Part shown: piece after piece, positions 1 to 8,228 of the stretch | Layout of the letters: each line of letters opens with the position of its first letter | Numbering within the stretch: position 1 is the first letter of the stretch | NCBI GenBank assembly: GCA_964646625.1 | Contig: CAZYHC010000005.1 | Location: forward strand, 62,001-126,000 | Direction: 5' to 3' | Origin: DAOULT01 sp964646625 | Lineage (GTDB): Bacteria; Chloroflexota; Anaerolineae; CAZYHC01 | DNA length: 64,000 bases | Position numbers and translations under genes: made by a program | Notes under the pieces: generated by a model | The model's database searches: none | The model's input: the letters and a program-made list of their open reading frames with translations, nothing else | Told to the model about the DNA's origin: nothing

Positions 1-669
1 GTCGCCTTCGAAAGTGCGGTGATTCATGATCTGCGCCGGGTAGTGGAACAGGTGCTCCGGCACGGCGCTCTGCGCCGAGTCGAGGTGAAGCTTGACCGTG
101 TAGTCGTCCATCTTTTCGATGCCCTCTGGCTTCAGGTAGGACATCAGCCCCAGGATCGAGGAACCTACCTCCGGATCCAGCCACTGGTCCAAGTTGAAGA
201 CGACATCGTCAGCATTGAACTCGTCGCCGTTATTGAACTTGACCCCCTGGCGCAGGTAGAGCGTCCAGGTCTTGAGGTCCTCGCTGGCTTCCCACTTCTC
301 CAACAGGTAGGGGTGAGTGATGTTGTCTCCGTCGGTCAGCGTCAGGTACTCGGCCACATGGCGCGTCTGGTTGGCGGGATGCACCCAGGAGTAGCGGGCA
401 GGGTGATCGATGCGCATCACGCGGCCGAACATGCGCAGCGTGCCGCCGCGCTGCACCTCTTCCTCGGCCATCCGGATGGCTCGCTCCAAACGCATTTCCT
501 GGATGTCTTCGGCGTGCGCCACCTCGGCCACAAAGCTTTTGGCGGCGAAGGCCGACAGGCCCAGCAAAGTGGCGTTGCGCAGGAACTGGCGACGGCTGAT
601 CCGTCTTTTCCTGTACAACTCTTTCAGTTCAGGAACGTAAGAATGCTCTTTCTTTCCTCTTTTTTGCAC
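1..669 (-). CDS. ABC transporter substrate-binding protein, family 5 (partial)
   Basis: The visible part is the N-terminal 223 residues; the gene runs off the left edge. It looks like a DppA/OppA-type periplasmic binding protein of an ABC importer. The start is a GTG with AAGGAGG 7 bases upstream. Residues about 20-50 form a twin-arginine signal: a basic stretch, SRRQFLRNA, then a short hydrophobic run. The SBP_5 pattern WTLYLRQGVKFNNGDEF followed by DDVVF is typical of the family's N-terminal lobe. The ligand cannot be read from this part; peptides, nickel and oligosaccharides are all known ligands of the family. No partner permease lies in the window. Its own promoter and a leader of about 200 bases lie upstream. 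Confidence 0.85.
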   Translation of the reverse strand, partial: MQKRGKKEHSYVPELKELYRKRRISRRQFLRNATLLGLSAFAAKSFVAEVAHAEDIQEMRLERAIRMAEEEVQRGGTLRMFGRVMRIDHPARYSWVHPANQTRHVAEYLTLTDGDNITHPYLLEKWEASEDLKTWTLYLRQGVKFNNGDEFNADDVVFNLDQWLDPEVGSSILGLMSYLKPEGIEKMDDYTVKLHLDSAQSAVPEHLFHYPAQIMNHRTFEGD

Positions 670-709
670 TTTCTTTCCTCCTTCTTTACGTATTTATATA
701 AATAGATTC

Positions 710-736
710 AGAGCCATCAAAGGGTGCGATGGCTCT
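710..736 (-). other. Leader hairpin upstream of the binding protein
   Basis: Perfect 9-bp stem (710-718 with 728-736) and a 9-base loop, in the untranslated leader between the promoter and the GTG start. There is no U-tract after it on the minus strand, so it is not a convincing terminator; an mRNA-stabilising or regulatory role is possible. The rest of 670-869 shows no other structure I recognise. Confidence 0.4.
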
Positions 737-876
737 CCCCTCTAACGTGGGGCTGGCTTGAAAAAGACAACTGGCTTAATATAGAGGTGAGGAGCAAAAT
801 AGACTCCAATGCTGGTGCAGGGGGCTTAGTCTTCAAGCGTGATACGGGCTCGTGCTAACTGGTCATCTTATGCTAC

Positions 877-906
877 ATTATACCACACACCAGGTATTAC
901 GCGCAA
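877..906 (-). promoter_or_regulatory. Sigma-70-type promoter for the binding-protein gene
   Basis: On the minus strand, TTGCGC (901-906), an 18-base spacer and TATAAT (877-882) with an extended TGG before the -10. It points at the gene starting at 669 and leaves a leader of about 200 bases. Confidence 0.6.
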
Positions 907-940
907 GGCTGGCTGTGAGGGAGTGAGGTGAGGGAGGGAG

Positions 941-974
941 GCGTCCAGGAATTTTGGCGACTGCTCATAGCCCT
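941..974 (-). repeat. 34-bp interspersed repeat, copy 1
   Basis: Matches 30333-30365 on the plus strand at about 31 of 34 positions; the shared core reads ATGAGCAGTCGCCAAAATT. Each copy lies 20-35 bases upstream of a -35 element. The rest of 907-1078 holds G- and C-rich runs but no gene or clear terminator. Confidence 0.6.
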
Positions 975-1078
975 CGTCCCCGAGGGCGGTCCAAGCAAGC
1001 TGTTTCGCCCCTGAGTCGCCTCCGAGACGGGGGCCTGGAGCTTTTCTGAAGAAACCCGCAACGCAGGGAGCAGTGGGG

Positions 1079-1768
1079 CTATCCCGTGGTCACAAAGCGG
1101 TAGCCGGCCCCGCGTTCTGTCAGGATGTAGCGCGGCGATTTAGGGTCAGGCTCGATCTTTTGGCGCAGGCGAAAGACGAACACGCGTACGTAGTCAACGT
1201 TATCCACGTGATCCCAGCCCCACACCTGTTCGAGAAGCTGGCCCGTACTGAGTACGTGGTTGGCGTGTTTGACCATCACCGCCAACAGATTGAACTCGAT
1301 CGAGGTTAATGGCACTGGCTCGCCCTGCACCAGCACGCGGCGGTTGCCCAAATCTATCGTCAGGTGGTCGTCAGCATAAACCGGCGTGGGCTTCGAGACA
1401 GAGACGCGCCGCAGGACAGCCTGCACCCTGGCTAGCAGTTCGCTCACCCGGAATGGTTTAGTCAGGTAGTCGTCTGCTCCCATATTCAGCCCCCGCACGA
1501 TGTCCTTCCCATACACGCTGGCGGTCAGTATGATGATGGGAACCTCAGAGACTTCACGGATGCGCTTGCAGACCTCCCAGCCATCCATCTGGGGCATCAT
1601 AATGTCGAGAATGACCAGGTCCGGTCGCAGGTCGAAGAAAACATGCCACCCTTCCTGACCATCGTGAGCCACATGCACGACATAGCCTTCGTGGGCCAGA
1701 GCGTATTTGATCAGCCGCCTCAGATTGTAGTCGTCATCAATGACCAGAATGGTCTGGTGATCAGCCAT
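1079..1768 (-). CDS. OmpR/PhoB-family response regulator (orphan, copy 1)
   Basis: A 229-residue two-domain regulator. The receiver (about 1-120) has the acidic D11-D13 cluster, phospho-acceptor D55 in VILDIMMPQMDG, a T/A switch region and the conserved Lys in TKPF. The winged-helix domain (about 130-229) ends with the usual GAGYRF. I chose the ATG at 1768 because GGAGTGAG sits just before it and the receiver begins directly after; an in-frame start nine codons upstream lacks support. No histidine kinase is adjacent. It is a close paralogue of the regulator at 1998-2696, both at DNA and protein level, pointing to a recent tandem duplication. A direct-repeat operator sits in its own promoter, so autoregulation is likely. 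Confidence 0.93.
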   Translation of the reverse strand: MADHQTILVIDDDYNLRRLIKYALAHEGYVVHVAHDGQEGWHVFFDLRPDLVILDIMMPQMDGWEVCKRIREVSEVPIIILTASVYGKDIVRGLNMGADDYLTKPFRVSELLARVQAVLRRVSVSKPTPVYADDHLTIDLGNRRVLVQGEPVPLTSIEFNLLAVMVKHANHVLSTGQLLEQVWGWDHVDNVDYVRVFVFRLRQKIEPDPKSPRYILTERGAGYRFVTTG

Positions 1769-1823
1769 GTGCTCACTCCGCGCTTGATTTGGCAAAGCAC
1801 GTCGGTGTTACCGCCAAACGTCA

Positions 1824-1960
1824 TTAACTGGAGAGCCAGGGTGTTGAAAACGACAGCCTGACCACATCCCAAAATCCCAATTGTCCGAGAGCTTCTCCCA
1901 TCATCAGTATAAGGCGATATGATAAAGCTGGCATAAATGAAACATAAACAGAACATAAAA
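1824..1960 (-). repeat. 137-bp promoter/leader cassette, copy 1
   Basis: On the minus strand this stretch matches 17493-17629 on the plus strand without a gap: four 7-base repeats, a -10 box, then a leader with 29 identical bases (1858-1886) and a further diverged 34 bases. The two copies keep identical spacing throughout. Here it precedes the response regulator at 1079-1768. Confidence 0.75.
1906..1960 (-). promoter_or_regulatory. Promoter with four heptamers at 11-bp period (class B)
   Basis: Reading the minus strand: TTTTATG, GTTTATG, ATTTATG, CTTTATC, each 11 bases apart (plus-strand starts 1954, 1943, 1932, 1921), then -10 TATACT (1906-1911) 16 bases after the last repeat starts. Direct heptamers separated by 4 bases in place of a -35 are the classic PhoB/OmpR operator form. 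The regulator encoded just downstream is the obvious candidate binder. Confidence 0.7.
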
Positions 1961-1997
1961 AAGGGAGACTCTTCAAGAGGACCCTTGAACCGTGGCC

Positions 1998-2696
1998 CTA
2001 TTTCGTGATCGCAAAGCGGTAGCCGGCCCCGCGTTCTGTCAGGATGTAGCGCGGCGATTTAGGGTCAGGTTCGATCTTTTGGCGCAGGCGCGAGACGAAC
2101 ACCCGTATGTAGTCAACGTCATCCATGTGCTCCCAGCCCCACACCTGTTCGAGAAGTTGGCGCGTACTGAGCAGGTGGTTGGCGTGTTTGACCATCACCG
2201 CCAACAGATTGAACTCGATCGAGGTTAACGGCACTGGCTCGCCTTGCACCAACACGCGGCGGTTGCCCAAATCTATCATCAGGTGATCGTCAGTATAAAC
2301 CGGCGTGGGCTCCGAGACAGGGGGCAGGGTGGCACGCCGCAGGGCGGCCCGCACCCTGGCTAGCAGTTCGCTCACCCGGAATGGTTTAGTCAGGTAGTCG
2401 TCTGCTCCCATATTCAGCCCCCGCACAATGTCCTTCCCACGCGTCTTGGCCGTCAGCATGATAATAGGGACCTCAGAGACTTCACGGATGCGCTTGCAGA
2501 CCTCCCAGCCATCCATCTGCGGTATCATAATGTCGAGCACGACCAGGTCCGGTCGCAGGTCGAAGAAATCACGCCATCCTTCCTGACCATTGTGAGCCAC
2601 ATGCACGATATAGCCTTCCTGGGTCAGGGTGCAATCGATCAGGTGCGTCAGATTCTGGTCGTCATCAACGACCAGAATAGTTTGTTGATCAGCCAT
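1998..2696 (-). CDS. OmpR/PhoB-family response regulator (orphan, copy 2)
   Basis: A 232-residue regulator with receiver (D11-D13, phospho-acceptor D55 in VVLDIMIPQMDG, Lys in TKPF) and winged-helix output domain ending GAGYRF. The ATG at 2696 is chosen because GTGGAG lies a few bases upstream and it matches the start of the paralogue at 1768; longer in-frame starts would run across the predicted -10 at 2736-2741. It lies 38 bases upstream of the operator of the other copy. The wing and recognition helix differ slightly between the two (for instance RVFVSRLRQK here and RVFVFRLRQK there). No sensor kinase gene is linked to either. Confidence 0.93.
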   Translation of the reverse strand: MADQQTILVVDDDQNLTHLIDCTLTQEGYIVHVAHNGQEGWRDFFDLRPDLVVLDIMIPQMDGWEVCKRIREVSEVPIIMLTAKTRGKDIVRGLNMGADDYLTKPFRVSELLARVRAALRRATLPPVSEPTPVYTDDHLMIDLGNRRVLVQGEPVPLTSIEFNLLAVMVKHANHLLSTRQLLEQVWGWEHMDDVDYIRVFVSRLRQKIEPDPKSPRYILTERGAGYRFAITK

Positions 2697-2735
2697 GTTT
2701 TTACTCCACTTGATTTTATGAACGGTTTGCCCATT

Positions 2736-2741
2736 ATTATA
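2736..2741 (-). promoter_or_regulatory. Candidate -10 box for the second orphan regulator
   Basis: TATAAT on the minus strand about 40 bases before the ATG at 2696; the best -35 at 17 bases is weak (TACAAC). Unlike the neighbouring copy there is no heptamer array. Confidence 0.45.
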
Positions 2742-2891
2742 CCATATTGATGAGGAAAGTTGTAGTCTAATGACTATGCGAAGTCTATCGCCCGCCCCAA
2801 ACGCGGACCGTCGAGACAGCTTACCCCCCTGCCGTCGGAGCAAGGAGCAGCCAGGGCGAGCAAAGTCCAGTATAGAACCAGAACTACCAGC

Positions 2892-5800
2892 TTATGGATA
2901 AATCGCTCTGGCCTGAGGATGAGGGAACACCAGGAAGTCAGAGAAGAGCAAAGCCGTGTTCGCGCTTACGTGCACAGCCACAGGCCCATACAGGTTATTG
3001 GTCTCGTCCTTTTCTAAAACCGCACCATAGGGCTGAGGCGCGCCGTAAGAATCGGCCAGAACGTACACCTGGTGAGTACCTGGCGTAGCAAAGCGACCTT
3101 CCCAATGACTGTAAAGCGAGTCATAATTGTTGGAGTCGAGGGTCACGCTCTGTCCTGGCCCCAGGGTGGGGACAGACCAGACCAGACCGTAACAGTCCGC
3201 AGGTGGTGCTCCGCCTGGACAGGTATCCGGCCAGATGCGGTTAACCGCCGGGGAGGCGATCGGATCAATATAAAGGTCAACCTGGAAGTCATTAGCCACT
3301 CCATTGCCCTGGTTTATAATTATAGCATAGATCGTGGCTAATTGACCAGCGGCCGGATCGGCAGGATCAACCCTGACGTCTTGCACGATCAGATCGGCCT
3401 GCGAAGGATGACTATTAAAAATAACCGGCAAATAGCAGGAACCGAAACCGATCGGCTCCACGACCATTACCGTACCCCAGGCTGTGCTGAGGCAACCGCT
3501 GGCCGCCGTGCTGGTCAACCCAACCGTGTAGAGGCCCCCGATGGTATAGGAGTGGCTGGTCGCAGTTATGGCCGTCGTCACTACCGTGCCATCGCCGAAA
3601 TTCCATTCCCAGGCCACTCCTCCCGTTCCAGCATCGCTGAAGGAAATGGTCTCGTGCACAGCGGCCATTGTGGGGGAAATGACCAGCCCGGGGGACGGGG
3701 CCTCCACGACCGTCACTGTCTGGCTGAAGGTCTCAACGCAGGCCGCCGCCCCGGTGACGACCACCGTGACCGTCACCGTGCCGCTGGTGAAGGGCGCGCT
3801 CCAGGTTACAGCCGACGAGGTTGCGCCGCTGACGATTGTTCCGCCCTGCACCTGCCAGCCGTAGTCCATGTATCCCGCGGCGAAGGAATGAACAACATCT
3901 GCCTGGTAGGCACACACTGCCGTGGGCCCATTGATGGCTCCCATAGGAAATCCGCTGACCAACACGGCCTGGCCGAAAGTATCGGCACAACCGGCCGCGT
4001 TGGTCACGACTACAGTGAGCCATACCGACCCGCCGGTGGAGGGCGCGTTCCAGGTCACGGAAGGATTGGTCGCACTGCCCACCAGGGTGCCCCCACTCAC
4101 CGTCCAGTCGTAGGCGGCGTAACTGTTCGAGAAGGTGTGGGTGATGCTCGTCTGGTCGATGCACACAGCCAATGGCCCGGTAATGAAGCCCGTCGGAGTG
4201 GGGCTGACCACAACCACCTGGGAAGTGTGGGTGATGCCGCAACCGGTGGCCGCCGTGACGATGGACGTGTAGGCCCCGGCGTTACTGTAGCCGTGGGTGC
4301 GGGTCTCGTCGGCGCCCGTGCCCACGATGGTTTCCGTCGGCGAGCCGTCGCCGAAATCCAGGGTGTAGGTCACTCCCGACACGGCAGTGATGGTAAAGGC
4401 CCCCTCCTGGTTCACGCACAAAGGCGACTCCAGGCTGTAAGCGATGGGCGGCAGCGGCTCAAAGACTTCCACCACGGCGGTAGCGATGGTGACGCCACAC
4501 CCGGTGGCCGCCGTGACGATGGTAGTGTAGGCTCCGGCGTTACTGTAGCTGTGGGTGCGGGTCTCGTCGGCGCCCGTGCCCACGATGGTTTTCGTCGGCG
4601 AGCCGTCGCCGAAATCCAGGGTGTAGGTCACCCCTGCAACAGCAGTGATGGTAAAAGTCCCTTTCTGGTTCACGCACAAAGGCGACTCCAGGCTGTAAGC
4701 GATGGGCGGCGGCGGCTCAAAGACCTCCACCACGGCGGTGGTGGCGATAGTGCAGCCGGTGGCCGCCGTGACGATAGTAGTGTAGGCCCCGGCGTTACTG
4801 TAGCCGTGGGTGCGGGTCTCGTCGGCGCCTGTGCCCACGATGGTTTCCGTCGGCGAGCCGTCGCCGAAATCCAGGGTATAGGTCACTCCCGACACGGCAG
4901 TGATGGTAAAGGTCCCCTCCTGGTTCACGCACAAAGGCGACTCCAGGCTGTAAGCGATGGGCGGCGGCGGCCCATCGAGGTAGAAGTCCCGGGTTACGGA
5001 ATGGGCGCAACCCTGATGGTCGGTTACGACGAGGGTAATGGTGTACGTGCCGCGCTGGGTTATCACGCCGGGCGGGGTGCTCATATCCGGCATGGGGTAG
5101 GCCGCCGGGTCGTTGACTACGGTGGTGCTATCGAGAAGCCCGCTGCTACCGTATAGCAACCAGGTAAAGGTCAAACCCTCGGTGTACCCGGGGCTGTTTA
5201 TGTCGCAGTCGGTGGTGGTGTTAGCGTAATCCACGCTCATGTCGCAATGAGGGGTAATCGCTCCGATAGCGGCCACCGGCGGCTGATTGACGTGGAAGCC
5301 ATAGGTATCAGAGAAGATGGAGCCCACGCTGTCGGTGGTGATCAGCGTTATGGCGTAGTTGCCGCATTGAATGTACTGGTGGGTGGCAATGATGACCGTT
5401 TCGCCGGTGGCGAGGAGGCCGGAGTTTGTCCCATCGCCGTAGTACCAGGTATAGGTGTAGGGCGTGACGCCAGTAAAGTGGCCGGTGGCAGTGACAATCT
5501 GGTTGCAGGCCCCAACCTCCACCGCCATTGTGGCGCCGGAGGAGCAGTTTATCTCAAAGGCTTGCGGGCCGTAACCGTTATTCTCCCCATCACATTCGCA
5601 GATAGGCTCTAAGGTGGCAGTGATGGAATGTGTGCCGTCAGCGTACGTATCGGTTATACCGGTGCGGACCAAGGTGGTGGAGGCCCCGGGAAGGAGTGCT
5701 CCGGCGAGTGTTTTGGTCAAGGTGTAGAAGTTGGCGGCGTCTATCCCTACATAGGCGGTGATGGTTGTACCAGCCGGGAGGGGGCCGGTATCGTCCCCAT

Positions 5801-7112
5801 GACTCTGGTTGGTTACGGTGATGATAATAGTGTCGCAGGTCGGGGAGAGGGGCTGGACGCTGGCTATAACAAGGTCAGGCATCGGTTCCGGGCCGCTGGT
5901 CTGGCTATCGCTGGGGCTGGATCGCCATTCGACGGGACTGGCAGGGTCGCTGCAACGAGACTCTCCGCACTCGGATGCCCCGAAGGCGCAGCAGCCGGTG
6001 GAAGGGTCGCCATCGGGCAGGCCACAACCCCAAAAAGCACTCACCCGAACCTGCCGCAAGTTATCGCTGCAAATACCACCGGAGGCACGTTTATATTGGA
6101 CCACCGCGCTGTAGATGGCTGATTGGCCGGGGAGCAGATCGGCCAATTCCCAATAGACGTAATCCCGTCCGCTCAGATAAATGCAGCGGGTGGGAACGTC
6201 CGATACGTACTCCAGATCCATGTTATAGGCGAATCTGGCTCCTATCCGCACCGCCTCCGCCGTGACCGCGCTCACGTTGGTGACGGTGATGTACCGGGTC
6301 ACTTTGTCGCCGCAGGTAACGCCGGCGGGCACGGGGGAGATTTTGAGCTGAAGGTTGGGCCCCTGGACAGTGAAGTCTTTATAAACGGTAATATCTCCAG
6401 CCCCATCCTGGCTCACAACAGTCACGTTCTGCCCCGATCCCGAAACGGCGTTGCAACCGGGAGTAAAAACAGCAGAACGGGTGATTGTTTCTCCAGCAGC
6501 GATCACACCCACGTTGAAAACACGTTGCGTAGGGATAAAACCGCCGGGCATAGAGCTGGTAACGATTACTCCGGTGGCGTCAACCGCATCATTGTTAGTA
6601 ACAATAATAGCGTAAGTAAAGGGAACACAGTTTGTAATATTCGTCGGGCCAGTTACCGTAACATCATCTTGAGCGATGAGAGGCAGTGGCCGGGGAGGAG
6701 GACTTAACAAAGGAGCCGCCTTGCCTCCCGAGGCAGGTTGGGAAAGGAATTCCGCCTCAACAGGCAGAGACCAACCGGGGGGCTCGAGCCCGGGCACTAT
6801 TAAAGTCCTGAAAAATGGGGCCATTTCAGAAACCTTTCCCTGCGGGGGATTCAACCCAGGAGGCTTTCCTGGCAAGAGAAGGGAAGTGGGGCCCAGTTTC
6901 CTACGAAGAAGTTGCTCGAGAGAGCGATAAGGGATAGGAGAAGCAGGCCCATTCTTTTCTCTCTCCCAGGAGGAGAGCTCAGCAAATACATCCTGGCCGG
7001 TTGCTTGAGCATATACACCATGTCCCTCCGAATCCATAGAGGGCAGAATAGCACTCAGCATAACCACAGCGATAAGCGACCTCAGCAAAATAATCCAGGC
7101 TGTCCGTTTCAT
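2892..7112 (-). CDS. Large secreted PKD/CARDB repeat surface protein
   Basis: A 1406-residue exported protein. A signal peptide covers about residues 1-36. Then come a low-similarity stretch, two DUF11-like modules (about 150-375, with TNNDAVDATGVIV), a CARDB-like module (about 410-505), a long run of PKD-type beta-sandwiches (about 520-1190, with repeated FGDGSPT), a YLPVIF tail at about 1229, and a last CARDB domain. Three PKD units of about 85 residues (DNA about 4210-4970) are nearly identical at DNA level, a sign of recent duplication or conversion. The ATG at 7112 follows AAGGAGG. Such proteins usually serve adhesion or surface-layer roles. No enzyme domain, LPXTG or PEP-CTERM anchor is visible, so attachment is unclear. 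Confidence 0.85.
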   Translation of the reverse strand: MKRTAWIILLRSLIAVVMLSAILPSMDSEGHGVYAQATGQDVFAELSSWEREKNGPASPIPYRSLEQLLRRKLGPTSLLLPGKPPGLNPPQGKVSEMAPFFRTLIVPGLEPPGWSLPVEAEFLSQPASGGKAAPLLSPPPRPLPLIAQDDVTVTGPTNITNCVPFTYAIIVTNNDAVDATGVIVTSSMPGGFIPTQRVFNVGVIAAGETITRSAVFTPGCNAVSGSGQNVTVVSQDGAGDITVYKDFTVQGPNLQLKISPVPAGVTCGDKVTRYITVTNVSAVTAEAVRIGARFAYNMDLEYVSDVPTRCIYLSGRDYVYWELADLLPGQSAIYSAVVQYKRASGGICSDNLRQVRVSAFWGCGLPDGDPSTGCCAFGASECGESRCSDPASPVEWRSSPSDSQTSGPEPMPDLVIASVQPLSPTCDTIIITVTNQSHGDDTGPLPAGTTITAYVGIDAANFYTLTKTLAGALLPGASTTLVRTGITDTYADGTHSITATLEPICECDGENNGYGPQAFEINCSSGATMAVEVGACNQIVTATGHFTGVTPYTYTWYYGDGTNSGLLATGETVIIATHQYIQCGNYAITLITTDSVGSIFSDTYGFHVNQPPVAAIGAITPHCDMSVDYANTTTDCDINSPGYTEGLTFTWLLYGSSGLLDSTTVVNDPAAYPMPDMSTPPGVITQRGTYTITLVVTDHQGCAHSVTRDFYLDGPPPPIAYSLESPLCVNQEGTFTITAVSGVTYTLDFGDGSPTETIVGTGADETRTHGYSNAGAYTTIVTAATGCTIATTAVVEVFEPPPPIAYSLESPLCVNQKGTFTITAVAGVTYTLDFGDGSPTKTIVGTGADETRTHSYSNAGAYTTIVTAATGCGVTIATAVVEVFEPLPPIAYSLESPLCVNQEGAFTITAVSGVTYTLDFGDGSPTETIVGTGADETRTHGYSNAGAYTSIVTAATGCGITHTSQVVVVSPTPTGFITGPLAVCIDQTSITHTFSNSYAAYDWTVSGGTLVGSATNPSVTWNAPSTGGSVWLTVVVTNAAGCADTFGQAVLVSGFPMGAINGPTAVCAYQADVVHSFAAGYMDYGWQVQGGTIVSGATSSAVTWSAPFTSGTVTVTVVVTGAAACVETFSQTVTVVEAPSPGLVISPTMAAVHETISFSDAGTGGVAWEWNFGDGTVVTTAITATSHSYTIGGLYTVGLTSTAASGCLSTAWGTVMVVEPIGFGSCYLPVIFNSHPSQADLIVQDVRVDPADPAAGQLATIYAIIINQGNGVANDFQVDLYIDPIASPAVNRIWPDTCPGGAPPADCYGLVWSVPTLGPGQSVTLDSNNYDSLYSHWEGRFATPGTHQVYVLADSYGAPQPYGAVLEKDETNNLYGPVAVHVSANTALLFSDFLVFPHPQARAIYP

Positions 7113-7203
7113 GCTTTTTTACCTCCTTGAGAACTAAAAGCCACTTTTGCCCCGTAATAACCCCCGCGGTTGTATCCACTCAAATGGGATCCATGGCCTT
7201 TAA

Positions 7204-7260
7204 ATTGTACCACATAAAAGTTAGTATTTAGTAAAAAACCTATTAGAATTCGGTTAGAAT
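7204..7260 (-). promoter_or_regulatory. Promoter with 11-bp direct repeats (class C)
   Basis: Minus strand: ATTCTAA (7254-7260), ATTCTAA (7243-7249), a T-rich unit, then ATACTAA (7221-7227), all in an 11-bp register, followed by an extended -10 TGG-TACAAT (-10 at 7204-7209). It has the geometry of an OmpR-type operator and lies upstream of the PKD surface protein. Confidence 0.55.
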
Positions 7261-7307
7261 TTCAATCCTGCATCTTTGGATCACGCAACCGCCTGGATAT
7301 ACAGAGC

Positions 7308-7338
7308 TTGACAAAAACCGGATTTCACATAATATAAT
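7308..7338 (+). promoter_or_regulatory. Sigma-70 promoter for the SGNH hydrolase gene
   Basis: Consensus TTGACA (7308-7313) and TATAAT (7333-7338), separated by 19 bases (slightly long). The GTG start lies 31 bases after the -10. Confidence 0.6.
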
Positions 7339-7368
7339 GACAAACACTCAAAGCCAGGGAGGATAAGC

Positions 7369-8004
7369 GTGAAAACAATTCTATGCTATGGTGACTCTAA
7401 CACCTGGGGCTACAACCCCGTTACCGGGGAACGTTTCTCCAGAGATGAGAGATGGCCCGGCGTGCTGAGGCAGGAACTCGGAGAGGGGTACGAAATCATC
7501 GAAGAAGGATTGTGCGGGAGAACCACCGTCTGGGACGATCCGATTGAAGGGTACAAAAGCGGCAAGGAATACCTCATCCCTTGCCTGGAGACTCACAAAC
7601 CTATCGACCTGGTAGTGATAATGCTGGGGACTAATGATTTGAAGGGCCGTTTTTCTCTTTCCGCCCTCGATATCGCCAACGGGGCCGGAGTTCTGGCAGA
7701 CATTGTCCAAAAGAGCGACACGGGGCCTGCCCAGGAATCGCCCGAGGTACTGTTGCTGGCTCCGCCACCGATAGCGAGGCTGGCCGGCACCGAGTTTGAA
7801 GAGATGTTCGATGAAGACGCTGAATCCACCTCAAGAAAATTTTCCGAGCACTACAGGCGGGTCGCCGGGGAATGTGGCTGTGAATTCCTGGACACCTCAG
7901 AGGTGATCGTCTCCAGCGAGGTTGACGCCATTCACCTTGAGGTAAGCGAACACCAGAAGTTGGGCCAGGCCGTTGCTGCTGCGGTGAAGAAAATCCTCGG
8001 ATGA
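7369..8004 (+). CDS. SGNH/GDSL-family esterase or lipase
   Basis: A 211-residue cytoplasmic (no signal peptide) SGNH hydrolase. Block I is CYGDSNTWGYNP with the nucleophile Ser at residue 10. An oxyanion Gly/Asn lies in VIMLGTNDLK, and the catalytic Asp/His pair sits in DAIHLE near the C-terminus. The closest known style is that of arylesterase or acetyl-xylan-esterase-like bacterial SGNH proteins of 200-220 residues. The GTG start has AGGGAGGA just upstream. It is a single-gene unit with its own promoter and a terminator-like hairpin after it. The substrate is unknown; short acyl esters are likely. Confidence 0.88.
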   Translation: MKTILCYGDSNTWGYNPVTGERFSRDERWPGVLRQELGEGYEIIEEGLCGRTTVWDDPIEGYKSGKEYLIPCLETHKPIDLVVIMLGTNDLKGRFSLSALDIANGAGVLADIVQKSDTGPAQESPEVLLLAPPPIARLAGTEFEEMFDEDAESTSRKFSEHYRRVAGECGCEFLDTSEVIVSSEVDAIHLEVSEHQKLGQAVAAAVKKILG

Positions 8005-8041
8005 ACTGTTATTAGTGTGCCATCGCAGGCCCGCTCAAAAG

Positions 8042-8075
8042 AGAAGCTCTTGCCTTGCCGAGGGCTTCTTTGTTA
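8042..8075 (+). terminator. Probable Rho-independent terminator after the SGNH gene
   Basis: 9-bp stem with one G-U pair (8042-8050 with 8061-8069) and a 10-base loop, followed by TTTGTTAT. It separates the SGNH gene from the next promoter. Confidence 0.5.
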
Positions 8076-8130
8076 TCGGAGGTTGCGCCGCCTGTGCCGC
8101 AATCGCGGCGAGAGCAATCTGCATCGAACC

Positions 8131-8173
8131 TTCGAGGTTTCTTCATAACATCTTCACATTATTCTGATACAAT
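8131..8173 (+). promoter_or_regulatory. Three-heptamer promoter (class A), copy 1
   Basis: TTCGAGG (8131), TTCATAA (8142), TTCACAT (8153), each 11 bases apart, and -10 TACAAT (8168-8173) 15 bases after the last heptamer starts. The same layout recurs at 14422 and 15255. A small hairpin (8181-8186 with 8194-8199) follows near the expected 5' end of the mRNA. Confidence 0.7.
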
Positions 8174-8228
8174 AAAGGCTGGTTGGAGGAAAGCCAACCC
8201 AAATCTAAACGCGGAAGGGGCGAAGCGG

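Noticed and set aside
1720..1956. Small reading frame on the minus strand, similar to one at 17497-17709
   Set aside because: Both begin inside the heptamer operator, upstream of the -10 box; their likeness follows from the duplicated promoter/leader DNA, and the first also runs into the regulator gene.
3342..5156. 604-residue frame on the plus strand opposite the PKD protein
   Set aside because: Gly/Arg/His-rich composition without domains; it is the opposite-strand shadow of repeated PKD codons.
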